Of a stretch of 64,000 nucleotides of DNA, positions 52,847-64,000 are shown piece by piece; positions within the stretch are counted from its first letter, which is position 1; each line of letters opens with the position of its first letter. Origin of the DNA: Gnomoniopsis sp. IMI 355080. Taxonomy: Eukaryota; Ascomycota; Sordariomycetes; Diaporthales; Gnomoniaceae. The notes beneath the pieces are model-generated. The model had not been told where the DNA came from. It did not search any database and worked only from the letters and a program-made list of their open reading frames with translations. The stretch covers positions 1 to 64,000 of the forward strand of contig JAPEVC010000203.1 in assembly GCA_027946555.1 (NCBI GenBank). The letters are read 5' to 3'. Position numbers and translations under genes: made by a program.

Positions 52847-55800
52847 GGTGAGAATGTGTGTCGGAGTGGAGCGTGGAGGGGTTGTGTAAAGGTGTCGGCT
52901 TGGGGAGAATGGGGTGGTGAACAGATGGCGGGATTAGGTTGGACTGGCCTCGAGGCTGGCTATCAAAGCGGTCTCTGGCAGGTCAGGTCGGGAGTGAGCG
53001 GACGATGGAACAGATATGTAAACCCGAACACGCCTTTGCTACCCTGACAATTTGTGGATACCGATGCGGTGGAGGTCGTTTCGACTGTCGGGCGGCGGAG
53101 ACCAACGCGTCGGTCACAAGACGTGGGCGGCTGAAGCAGACCGTGGCTGCTTTTAGGGCACTGGATCCTCGGGACTTTGTGCGTGCTGCTGGCCAAACAA
53201 CAAAGGGGGGTTTGGAGGCAAATTCGACCAAGAGAAGAGTGAAGGAGCTCGTGGGCGTTTTCTTTGTGACAAGTCGGAAGTGTATCACCTATGGCCGCGA
53301 CCTTGGCCTTGGGCCTTGGGCCTTGCTGGAGGATTGATCCGAGGGGCTGAGAGTGAGATGGCCGTCCAGGATCCGAGTCGTCGTGAATTTTGGGGGGCGA
53401 TTAATGGTCCATTGAACAAGTCCAAATCTTATGGTCAGATTTCGCGGTCACCGGGCACAGCAAGGTTGACTCGAATGTATCGTACACTTGGTCGTCGTGG
53501 GCGACGGTAATTGTGAACCCAGCTAGATTGGTAGGTAAAAGGTTGAGATGTAGGTAGGTAGGTAGTTGTAGACAGAATGGGGCATTGGCGACAGCGAGAC
53601 AAATTAGACAGGCGGCATTGACGTATCAGTCCATCTGAGACGAGGATTAATTGCGACGCAGGTCGGTGGAGATTGGGAATGGCTTCAGGGACGACCTCAG
53701 GTTGATTAGAAAAGGAAAATAGGAGACTTGTTCAAGACAAGGACAAGGACGAAACAAAAAGGAGGACAAGAATTGATTGATGGAGGACAGACGCCGCATT
53801 ACCACGCTGACCTGAACGAACTCGTAGTAGTAACAGGTACCGTCCCGTCTCGTCTGCAAAAAATCAACCGGCAAGGAAACGTGAGACGGGCGAAAGCAAA
53901 AGTAGAGAAGCGCCAGAGACGTGCGTGAAGGTGCAAAGGGTGTCGGGTGTGTGTGTACAACAAGGCCACTCGTTGTGACCCTCCCATGAAAAAGGTACCA
54001 CACGATACACCACCAGAAAAGCGTCCTTGTCGCCCTTTCCATTGGCCGGTAAGACCCGTCTAGCACACGCGGGGTGGACTGTCTCAGGGGGTCCCCTGTT
54101 GATGTTTGCGGTGCTGATGGGCTGTGAGTGGCCTGCCAAGCAAGGGCCTAAATGGGCCAACCGATCCAACTGGCGCTAGCTCCAAGGTTGCCCGTTAGTT
54201 GAAACACCTTGGAGGGGCACAGTAAGGTTTAAAAAAAAAAGACACCTACAGTCAAAAAAAAGGGGAGGGGTGGTGGTGGCCGACACAAACAGCAGTCCCC
54301 TGCCCCCTGCCCATGGATGGATTTTGGTGACAAGTACAGGTGTTTCTTGCACGGCAAACGTCAACCGGGCAAAGGGCGCGTTACGAAACAGAGTATCCAC
54401 ATACTATGGTATTACTCGTTCATCATCAGAGCCCTTGAGAAAACCTTCTTGCGCTACGGAAGATCTTGACCATACCTAGGTAGTACGTAAAGCTATCTAC
54501 TATGCAGTATTTACCAAGATGTCACATCTTCAACGTTGCACTGGAAGGCAAATTCCAAAAAGCATAGCCAAACCGCATTTCTCTGATTTGCCCAGAATAA
54601 GCATATTGGGACTTACAATTCGCATTGGGACACGAAGCGGCAATATCAGAGAAACGCACATCGTGAACTTTGATGACCACCCACCCTCTCCCACGGACAT
54701 GAACTTGGCCCCGAGGTGTCGTGCGCAACAGAAACACACACGAGGCCTTGACTTTTGGGCGTTACCATCGGACGAAAAGGATCTTGGCTTGGGGACTACG
54801 GCAAAACGGGTTGCCATGGTCCCATTATCGCTACACACTTTTCGTCCGAGTCAATCTATACGGTCCAAGCTCCGTCTCCTCCCCCGCCCAGCTCGGTCAG
54901 AGCATCCCCTCTCTGACCATGTCATCCGGCAGCTCAGCTCAAAGAAAAAAGGTTTCATGACACAGTTCAGCACACCTTTGTCTATTTGGTTGGGTTCGGG
55001 AGATGAGGCATTGACGACAAGACATCTATACAAACGTTATGCTATAGGGAAATACGAACCACCTTCTCTGACGGGCACGGGTAATACGCGGTCCTCGGCC
55101 AACAGCATCAAAGCACTAGCATGGGGGGTCGTCAAAGGTTGTCAAAGTATCCCGAGTAAGTAAAGTACAGCGCCAGAGTACCTAGCTTGGGTAGCCTCCG
55201 ACCAACGCGGGCGGATCTCCTCCACCATTGCGAGTTGTTGAGGCTCTTTACTCCAACGTCAAGAGCGTAGCGTCAGACCCGTCGTTCTTGTTCGCACGTC
55301 TCAACGTTACATACACTATCTTGGCGTAGGTACTCGTCCGTGCCCCACCCCTCGAGGTCTTGGGCTCCTCACCACATGGGCACGACGCGCACTCCGCCGT
55401 CTCACGAATAGGAAAAGGAAGCGAGAGAGAGAGAAGGTATCCGTACAACCAAAAAGGATCCACTTTGAGGTCGTCATCCCAGCGGCCTGGGCTGAAACCC
55501 GAGGTTCGTCAGCGATCAGCGACACAAGGGCAAACTTACCAAAGCTGGACAAGAAGAGCAAAACACTAGATACCTAGGCACCAAACAAAACAAATTGCTA
55601 ATAGCGATTGGCCGTCCCATGGTAGGTGCCGAAAGACCGAATTGTTGAATGCTGATCTACGATATGGGCACCTGGAATGGGTTCATGCTCAGCTGGTTAC
55701 ACGCACTCTCCTTCTTTCGCCTCTATCTCGAAAGTAAAATGAGGATGGACATCGGCCTGACGTCCACCGGCGTGTCGGGATCCAAGATCAGCATCGCTAC

Positions 55801-58800
55801 TAGCCGCATGATTGGCCCCCCCCCTCCACATCAAGATCTTCCCGCCTCATCATCATCATCATCAAGGGGAGGAAATTTGATTAGAAAAGATGCGGCAATC
55901 TGTCAATCTTCTTCTATCCCGGTTGCAGATCATAGCAACAAGTCAACCTCTTCGTGGTGATACCATCGCCCTCGCGAATGTGAAACCTCGTCAGCCCAAG
56001 GAATAGGCAAAGTCAATCGCCCCCCAGATCGGCACAATGTCACTGAAAAGGCAGGCCGAGGAGTCCGAGGCAAGAACTCGAGATATCCCCACGCGCTCGG
56101 TTTCGCCATCTCATATTCATTGTCAGTCTTGCATCTCCTCCGCAAGTTCATTTGCCATAAAAAAAATACATGTCACAAGCTCTTGGCCAAACACATGGGG
56201 CCAGGGCATTCGATCCATCATCTCTCGAAACTCTTCTCTATCTATCTACGGGAATAAGCTATCGGACGAGCGTTGCCCCAGATAGATTGCATCCACACTT
56301 GATATCGCCCAGCATACCTAGGAATTATGGCCAGAGAAATACTTGTAATAAAGAACCCCCCGCGCGACGTGGATACCAAAAATGGTCAAAGCTGAACCAA
56401 ACAAAAGCTTCTTCCCCCGCTCCCTGCTTCGGGCGGTTTCCTCGGTCTCCGCTGGATACGGGGCGCCGTGCCCCGACTTTCTGTTCGGCCCGTGATTACT
56501 CGTAAATTCGGATTATCCGAAATATAAGCTCGCAACACGATGCACGACAAGAGAAGGAAGAAGATGCGTTGGAATGGAGCCAAAGGGAAATGCGTGTAGT
56601 ACCTGCTTTTGGCGTGCGTTGTTGCTTTGCCTGTTTTTGGTTAGCATCTGTTTCACGAACCGCCAGCGGGAAAAAGACGTGAAACAAGACGTGCTACCAA
56701 GCCTACCAAGCTTATACCAAGCCTACCATGTTTACTACGGAGTACCTTCCAAGCCTACCAATGTACAGTACAGGAGGTCCCCGATAGTCCGAGTACTAGG
56801 ATACATCCGCTCGGGATGATCGTTGGCTGGTCGCATGTGGTTAGTGTGCAGCTTTCGTCGCCCTCGCCCACCTTTTTGTGTCGAAGAGCTTCTCGAAGGA
56901 CTCGGCTTAGTTGGCCCGGATACCCGGGCTCGCTTGATATGCACGCAATTGTATTGACGCATTCTTGAGTTGTCTAAAACTGGGCCTTCAACACCCATCC
57001 AGGCGGAAACACTGGGGCAGCAAGTCATTTCTCGATTTGATCGAGAAGAGGCTTGTTTTGGGCTTTTCGGACAAGGGTACGTCGTGGATAGAAGAACTTT
57101 CAATTTGATACAGGGGCATTTTCAAGACCGTGAAGGGAGCGATCTTTGACGCATAGACAATGCTATATCGGGAGCAATGGGCTTTACAATTCAATTTATA
57201 GCCGCAATGAGCAGCTCGACATCACCAACTATATGTGCTACAGAATATCGAGCTTTCCCAGTCGAGCGGACTTAGGTCTGCGTGGGCTAGGTAGCCAAAT
57301 CTGTATACGACGAGTGACCAGTCCAGTGTTCTTGCCTGCTGAACCCTGAGCCAGAGTAGAGATGTCCGGATATGTACAGAATGCAACCATCCGGACACAA
57401 AGCAGTATAGATAAATGACAGATTCATCGTGTTGTTGACTTCATGAACATTGGGGGGGCTTCCATTGAGACTGTAAACCGATGTGATGGCTCTGTAGACC
57501 AACATTCGATCGTCCTTGCGGGTGACTTGAGCCACGAACCAACTCATGAAGTACATCAACACTGCATCCTTGGACGAAAAGGCCTACACCTACCAGCTGC
57601 TGGCTCTCCAGGCCAATAGGCTAAGTATTCGTACTCGAACACACTCCAACTAAAACCTGATAGCTTCCCGTCACTTTTCCGTGTACTCAAGGTGAGTACC
57701 GAAGCAGGAAACCTTGGCTTGGAAACCGTTAAACAAAGACATTTCGTGGAGACGGAGAATGAGGGTTGATAATTGGTTCCGGCCTGGAATGTGATGAGAG
57801 GTTCAAGGGACAGGAACTACGGAAGTGTGCATCTTTTCAATATTATATTCGCTGTACTTGGCTTTACACGTCCTCGTAATCGCCAATGGGTCAGAGCTAT
57901 ACGGCTTGATAAACCCAATCTTGTTCTTCGTGATAGCTAGAACCTAATATTCAGGATGAGGACAAGAATATTGGAGTTCAACATTCATTAATCTCCTCAG
58001 CAGCACAACTTTACATTCCTTCCGTCGAGAAATAGGTATGGGGAATGCCCATAGCAACTATGAAGCTAAGACAAAATCAAACCGGGTCATTCATGGTCTA
58101 AAGAAAGACACGTAGAGCTTCTCAAACGCTTCATAGATGACTCAAAGATGTCAAAAGCTTCAATGTGGGTGGTGCTTATATATCGACCCTCGACTGCGAC
58201 AACTTCTTCGAAGATTTGAAATTATTGCACATTTGAAGGAATTCAGCATATTTATCGGGCAAATCAGAATTTTTTAATTTTTTTTCCTGTCAAGACCAGA
58301 TATATACCGTGGGAGACACCGGTGTAGAATTGGTTTCTATCCACCACTCGAGTCTCCAAATAACTTGCGATGCGTGCAAAAACATACTGACAGCATATGA
58401 GGGGGTCTCCTGATAGCCTGAAGTGTTGAAATGGCATTGCTAGGTCCTCGTGGCATCGCAGCTCACCTGTAAGTGTCCGCAGGTTGTTGAGATTGAAGGG
58501 GGATGGCCTCTTTCGACAGTACTTACACGCGCCACATCCAACACAGCCACATCCATCCCCATGCTGGACCTGTGGGGGGGGGGGTGTGCACGACCCACCA
58601 GCCACTCAGAAGTTTCAATCAGGCTTTCCATTGTGGACCATCATCATGACGGAGCATTCCAGGGGGCCACGATGCCCTACTGCATGCGTGCAGGTGCAGG
58701 TGGCGAACGCATGCCAGCTGGAGAAGTTTCGTCAGCCTTCCCATGGGGTACCTGGCTGAATACACAGAAATCAGTATTCTGCACGCTGTCGGCTGTCGGG

Positions 58801-61020
58801 CTGTGAGGACCCTATCTGTGCTGTCTCGCCCCTGAGCTGACGAATTTCTGCACGCGGTGTTATCTGGCACAGGTGTGATGAGACCACAAACGCTTGCAGT
58901 TGGTCCCCGAAGCTCGGGTCGGCTGGCTGCCAATGTCGGCCTCGAAACTGCCAATTCATACAATGTTCCTCGAAGAGAAGAAACTACAGATACACAAAAT
59001 GAGCTTCTGGGTGGATCGTCGCACGATATTTGAAAGCGTGCCAGGAAGTTCCTAGACAGCCCCCAGGTGATCGTCCTTGAGTTATGTCGGCAATAACCAG
59101 GTTCAATACACACGGAGATTCGAGCTGAAGATCGTCAACGTTTTGTTTTTGTTGTTGGTTTAATCAAACCCCAAGAAGTAGGGGATAATTGCGTAAGCGC
59201 TGGTTGCATTTCGGTCTCTGGCCGTGTGGGTAACCTGACTTTGCAACAGTCGGTTACATTTGGGCTCAACGGCCTCCCACGTGTTCGGCTCACTATGGAG
59301 GTTTTGAACATATCGACAGGCTAGCAAGAATGCCATCCACACTTTTTGTTCCGGAGCACGTTGAATCCGGATAGATTCGTGTGGAGAAAGCGGTGGTAGA
59401 GTGGTATGGAATGCCACGCTTACAACCCTCTCATTGGATCTCCATACCTTGTGGGAGCCATACGAGCCGACGAGCTGCAAGACGACGATGCTATTGTCGA
59501 CGTTGATTGGTCAATGTGACCGCGTTGTACCACCTGCAAGCAGCAAGACTGCTGGGAGAATGCCATCATAGCCGGACAGGCCGGGTTGTCCCCTCACCCC
59601 GTCCAGATAGAAGCCCGTCCGCAAGCAGCACAGATCCTTGACGGCCTGATGGGAGAGTTTGGCCTGCAATGGCAAAGTCCCAATTTTCGATGTTTGCAAT
59701 ACGGAAAATACCTCCGCTTGGAGGGAGGGAAAGAAATACTACCTACCTACCTTCTTTCCCAGCAGGCCGGGTGTGTTGAAGTCTTTCTTGTCTCGTGCAT
59801 GACATCTACATTTGGCATCTCTCTCAAAGCTGCTTTCCTGCTATCCCGGCCTTGCTGAGATGGGTTTGGCAACGCATTGTGTTCCACTTCGCACCGAACC
59901 GAATCGCTTAACGCCTCATGAGTGTTGCGGCAATTCTGCATTCCCTTATCCGTGCGCTGTAGGATCAGGTTTTATTTCCACGAGATAGATTGGCATCAGC
60001 AGTCTTCTGCTCCTACTAAATTGCTATTCCAAGGCCTCCGATATCCCTTGAGATCAACCTACTAAGCGGCCTTAGCTGAGCTCGGCGTTCATTTTACATC
60101 GCGTCCCAAGCGGAGTTCAGCTGCCGTTAGTTGCACTACGACCTTGGGTGAAGACGTCACCTTTGGGCTTTCTAAATTTCCTCGGCGACGATAACATCAA
60201 TTCGCACCTGCAGACGATCCGAATGGCCCGAGTGTTCTGGTTCCTCAACTCTGGGGTTCAAAGGCAGGCCAGATCTGTTTTAGACGCTGGCTGCGGCATT
60301 GTGTGTCGCGTTTACACATAACAAAGTCCACAGCTTTCTATATTTCTCAGTACGACCCGCACGCGGAGGAAACCGTAGGAGCGTCGTTTGTGTCTCTAAA
60401 TGCGGTGTGGCCCCCGCCGTCGTCACCCTCGCTTTATTCCCGCAGTGCACCCCAAAGGGTGTTATCTGCTACATCTTCTTGACTCGGGGAATACGGCAGC
60501 TTCCATTCCATCCTCGCCCGCTTCGTGAAGCGTGCTGTTTGAAGGGGCACGGATTGGTCGCTCGGCACGCAGCACTTTCTCTTATCGGCAGCCATTGTAT
60601 TTCCCAGTACGGAAGTACATGCCCACGACTGCCCGCCATTCTCCTACCATCACGAATCGCAGCAAAGTCCCCGTATCTCCTCCATCTCCAGCTTGAGAAC
60701 GCACTACTTGGTGAAGCTTTTCTCCGAACGCACAAGACGCAAGTTTACCGTTACCTCCAGCCGGTGTCCCGCATTGTTTCTCGCGTGTGCCTGTCGATCC
60801 AGCAACTCGGATCAGCGAATCCCATTCTTGTGTAACCACAGTCTGACGTCAACCTCGCCGAGGTGTGAGACCGTCTGGGTTTATCACAATCAAGGACCGA
60901 GACCACGGCTTTTGACACTTTTATGTTTTTTGTATGCACACCGGCTTATTATTCATAAGTGAACAAGGCCGGCATTTGGAAAGGAACAAAAAAGGTTGCT
61001 GGGGTCAAAAAAACTTCAAG
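52847..61020. other. Large gene-poor region, 8.2 kb, between MAPKKK and LRR gene
   Basis: The longest ORFs are 214 codons (54519-55163, plus) and 178 codons (60299-60835, plus). Neither has recognisable motifs or convincing composition, and I do not call them. The region contains GTAG microsatellite units near 53550, homopolymer runs (A near 54232, G11 at 58574-58584), an ATC tract at 55850, an exact TACCTAGGTA at 54473-54482 with variants at 55571 and 56315, and the direct repeats at 56697. Long 5' leaders of the two flanking signalling-type genes and long noncoding RNAs are possible contents. No tRNA was found. Confidence 0.5.
56697..56760. repeat. Three direct copies of CCAAGCCTACCA
   Basis: Exact 12-mers begin at 56697, 56717 and 56749, 20 and 32 bp apart. 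A partial ACCAAGCTTATA copy lies between the first two. They sit in the gene-poor region. They could be a cluster of factor sites or a small satellite. Confidence 0.7.
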
Positions 61021-64000
61021 ATGGATCCCAGGAAATGGAGACGACAGAGCTCAGCCCTGTCCCTCCAAGCACTGGCCATTGACGAGACCAGCAGTTCCAG
61101 TCCAGCAGGCAGCTCACCAACGAGTTCGATAAACGAGAGCCGGAACGGTAGCTTCTTCACCAGCATAAAGCGCAGTATCAGCCGGGCATCCAGCAGAACT
61201 CTGAATGACCCATCCACGCCGCCCACGCCCGGGACGCCAAGTCGAAAGGTCCTACACAAACCCACTGGGTCGGCCTCCTCCTTTGACAATATACGGCGGC
61301 GGAGCTCAGCAAACTCGGTCGTCAGTAGGCGTCAGTCCAGGACACTGTCACTGTCAATGAGCTCCTCGCGCCTACCGGTGACGGGCATTGACTTCAAAAC
61401 GGCTATCGATTGGAAGACGCAGCCGGTGGAGGCACACTGTGGTCTCGAGGCAGACCCACAGGTGCTACGCAGCAAGCCTTCGTACCTGATAGTCACGCCG
61501 GATTACATCGTCAAGATGCGGAGCAGAACCGAGGCCCTTGCTGCATTTCCCCAGATCGGCTCCGTCAACGCTAGGGATGACAGCAGCGGCAGCAGCAGCT
61601 TGCTTCCGCCACCAGAGCCTATTCTGGTCATCCCGATACACATGATTGTGTCTGTATTTATGGCAGAGACTTCAAGACCGTCGTTTGGGCTCGAAATATG
61701 GTGGCGATCAAGTACATGCCGTGCTGCGTATTGCAGTACACAGACGTACTTTGTCATGCCGCAAGATCGATCCGAATTGATGCGGACAATATCCGCTCAA
61801 TTAAAAGCAAAGAGTGTTGAATTTCCAGAGGCATCACTTGTGCCACTCGAAGTGGAAGCTAGGATTATGGACATCTTTGCACGAAAGGAGCCCGAATTCA
61901 ACACGTGCAAGCCAGAAATTTTCCCCGTCGTGAAAAGGACGTCAGTCCGAGAGGACGTGCTTTCGAAAGATAAGGCAAAGAAACAACAAGATGGAGCTTC
62001 ATGGTATCTGGCTCTCGGCAGGAACTCATGCTACCTCGCTGAGGTGGCCCCTGGCTTGCCAGTGGACGTGAAGTATCAAACATTTGGACTTGTGAACATG
62101 GAATCGTTCAGGGCGAACTGGACTTATCACGAGGAGCGTTTCGTGTTAAGTTTTCGGTGAGAATTATCCCCTGCCTCATGTATCTCAGACCGCCACAGCT
62201 GACATTGCACAGTGAGCCTTTTAAGCCAGCGGTGACACTCGAGCTTGCGAGCAGGTATTACCGACAGATTATCATTACATTTATGAAAGCAGACAGGTTT
62301 CTCAAACCATGTTGGCCTACTGCACTACAGACTCGGGAGACCTTTCGCATTTCTGGACTTACGGACCCGCAGCTCCTCATCGCGGGAGACAACTATGGTG
62401 GTCTCAAGAGGACGCTGGACGCATTTCTAACGGCATACCACTGCTCACCCGTAGAGTGGGAAATCAACTGGAAGACAGCCTATGCCCCCGAATTTCGTCT
62501 CCTACCACCCAAGACAGGCGGCAAATACACCAATTTGCAGCTTTTGGCAGTCATGAGATCATTGAGGTACAACGGCTACTTCAACTCCATCTCCTTCAAC
62601 GGCATCGACCTCAGTGGACTTATGGAGAAACTAGACACAGCTGGCAGGACGCCTGTGCCGTATATGAATCGGAGTTGCCTGGCACTTAGCGAGGTTGAGC
62701 TCAGCCATGTCAAGTTTGGTTCCCTCCTGCACAAGGAGATACATGCTCTGGCTTTTTGTTCCGAGACGGTTCGCCAAATCGACTTTACGGATTGTTTTAC
62801 GGAGAGAAACGTCCGCAGCGACATGCTGTCCTCGAATGACGGCCCTGGCTTTCTATTTCCTCTCCTGAATCTTTTAGAGCAGGGTCTGACAAAGTGCAAC
62901 CGGCTTTTGCTGAGCGGGAATTACCTTCGTCCCGCAGACAATGTCAGCCTCGTCGAGGCATTGATGGCGCAAAAGTCGGAAATCCAGGCTCTCGACATAT
63001 CGAGCTGCGGACTCTCAGACATGGCGCTGCGCGACATTTGCGAGGTCCTGTTCCATCAGAGCCAATCCCTACAATCCCTCGACGTATCTGACAACGGTGG
63101 TCGCGTCCACGCGTCGGTGATTGCAAGTCTTTGTCAATCCATGCCAGATCTTAGAAAGCTCAACGTGGCTGGCGTCATCATGGGCGACATTCCTGGTCCA
63201 ATGTTCTCACTCGAGACGCTATCGCGCTTTGAGTACCTCGAGGAGTTGGATCTGTCGCAGTACAAGGTAAGTCCCCTATCTGCTGATTCTCTTTTGAGCC
63301 AAGGCTAACATTCTCAAGGTCAATGACGCGACCCTCAACGCCCTGGAGCAATATCTAGCCGAAAAGCCTTGTTCATCAGAGCCAGACTCTTTGCCGTCCA
63401 CTTTCCGTAAACTCGCTCTCAATAATTGCGGTATTAATGGCCGCGAAGCCGCCCGCCTGTTCCGTGCGTTGGCCAACCATCCCGGCGCACATTTATACCT
63501 GAATGGGAATCCTCTCGAGGACGGAATCGAAGACCTTTGCCGAGCGGTTGCCTTAACCCCTGGTCCCGCTGGCTTTCATATCGACATGGTGGAATTCCGC
63601 CACGAGACGAACTTTGTAGCCCTCATGCGAGCACTCACAATGAATAGAAATATTAGCTTCCTCAGCATGGTAGGGACAGCCCCCACCCCTTCGTCCGACG
63701 GACCGTGCGGCCCCGAGGTCTGCCAGGCGCTGGAGGCCTTTTTTCAAGGCAACAAGTCGGTTCGCTATCTCGACCTGTCAGGCTACAGCGGCAAGCTCGA
63801 CGAAAGCCAACTCGCGCGTGGCTTTGCGCGCTCTCTCCGTGGCCTCACATCCAACACTACCCTCACACACCTGCGCATCCGCAATCAGAATCTCCACGAT
63901 GACGTGGGCACCCTCGGCGTCGTCATCCGGCAGAATCGCACCTTGCGCATGATCGACTGCCAAGAAAACAATTGGAATCTCACCAGCATCCAGTTCCTCT
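61021..64000 (+). CDS. Large leucine-rich repeat protein with PH-like N-terminal region (partial, 3 exons visible)
   Basis: Exons 61021-62156, 62213-63266 and 63319 to beyond 64000. Phases close, giving more than 957 residues, and the C-terminus is outside the window. I start at 61021 (MDPRKWRRQSS); an in-frame ATG at 60934 would add 29 leader-like residues. The first 130 residues are Ser/Arg-rich and disordered. A PH-like beta-rich region seems to span about 140-410. Ribonuclease-inhibitor-type leucine-rich repeats follow (LDLSQYKV, LNVAGVI, LALNNCGING, LDLSGYSG, LRIRNQNLHDD). The layout resembles CARMIL-like or fungal LRR proteins linked to the actin cytoskeleton or polarity, but this is only an analogy. 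It is a conserved-type gene without signs of damage. Confidence 0.85.

Noticed and set aside
54519..55163. 214-codon plus-strand ORF in the gene-poor region
   Set aside because: No recognisable motif, mixed low-complexity composition and overlapping ORFs of similar quality on the other strand; more likely chance in GC-balanced noncoding DNA.
58619..59113. 164-codon minus-strand ORF
   Set aside because: Composition is not protein-like and nothing is recognisable; treated as chance.
60299..60835. 178-codon ORF just left of the LRR gene
   Set aside because: No domain or signal, overlapped by minus-strand ORFs of similar size; probably within the 5' leader or promoter of the LRR gene.

Overview
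The window reads as a chromosomal segment of a filamentous ascomycete (Pezizomycotina, most likely a Sordariomycete; the order cannot be fixed from sequence alone). The reasons are short introns (about 47-115 nt, mostly GTRAGT donors), AflR-like Zn2Cys6 and MFS genes, a highly reducing polyketide synthase, a G1 glutamic peptidase, an STE11-type MAPKKK, and AT-rich, RIP-like sequence at the left end. Gene models with introns were built by reading splice sites by eye. Where I give spliced lengths, the exon phases close exactly.

Layout. 1-484: AT-rich tandem repeat and RIP-like flank. 485-7.9 kb: four uncharacterised genes in two head-to-head pairs: a coiled-coil protein with a decayed 3' end, a protein with a GIY-YIG-like patch, an unknown protein, and a 717-residue protein that looks like a DEAH helicase with its catalytic motifs lost. 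The last gene has a decayed tandem copy of its own 3' end behind it. 8.1 kb: a sulfotransferase-like protein with a possible myristoylation signal and a C-terminal membrane anchor.

9.3-33.5 kb: a compact secondary-metabolite cluster. It holds a membrane P450, a DHA2/DHA14-type MFS pump, an AflR-like regulator, a P450 whose N-terminus is a ubiquitin-like (beta-grasp-like) extension in place of a membrane anchor, a divergent tail-anchored cytochrome b5, a polytopic membrane protein of unknown function, a LovG-like thiohydrolase, and a 2515-residue HR-PKS. The PKS order is KS-AT-DH-(degenerate MT)-(degenerate ER)-KR-ACP, with no TE. The inferred flow is: the PKS builds a mostly unsaturated reduced chain, the hydrolase releases it, the P450s (one probably fed by the b5) oxidise it, and the MFS exports it under control of the AflR-like factor. 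I do not recognise the product.

34.9-49.6 kb: accessory genes that may or may not belong to the cluster: a rhodopsin-like/Pth11-type membrane protein, a CYP7/CYP8-like P450, a secreted glutamic peptidase, a soluble bacterial-type P450 divergent from a DAL5-type transporter, and a class A FAD monooxygenase with a GC-AG intron. 50.0-64.0 kb: conserved housekeeping genes, an STE11/SteC MAPKKK and a large LRR protein cut by the window end, separated by about 8.2 kb without a convincing gene. A 10-bp palindrome, TACCTAGGTA, recurs through the noncoding DNA far more often than expected. No rRNA, tRNA, CRISPR array or intact transposon was seen.
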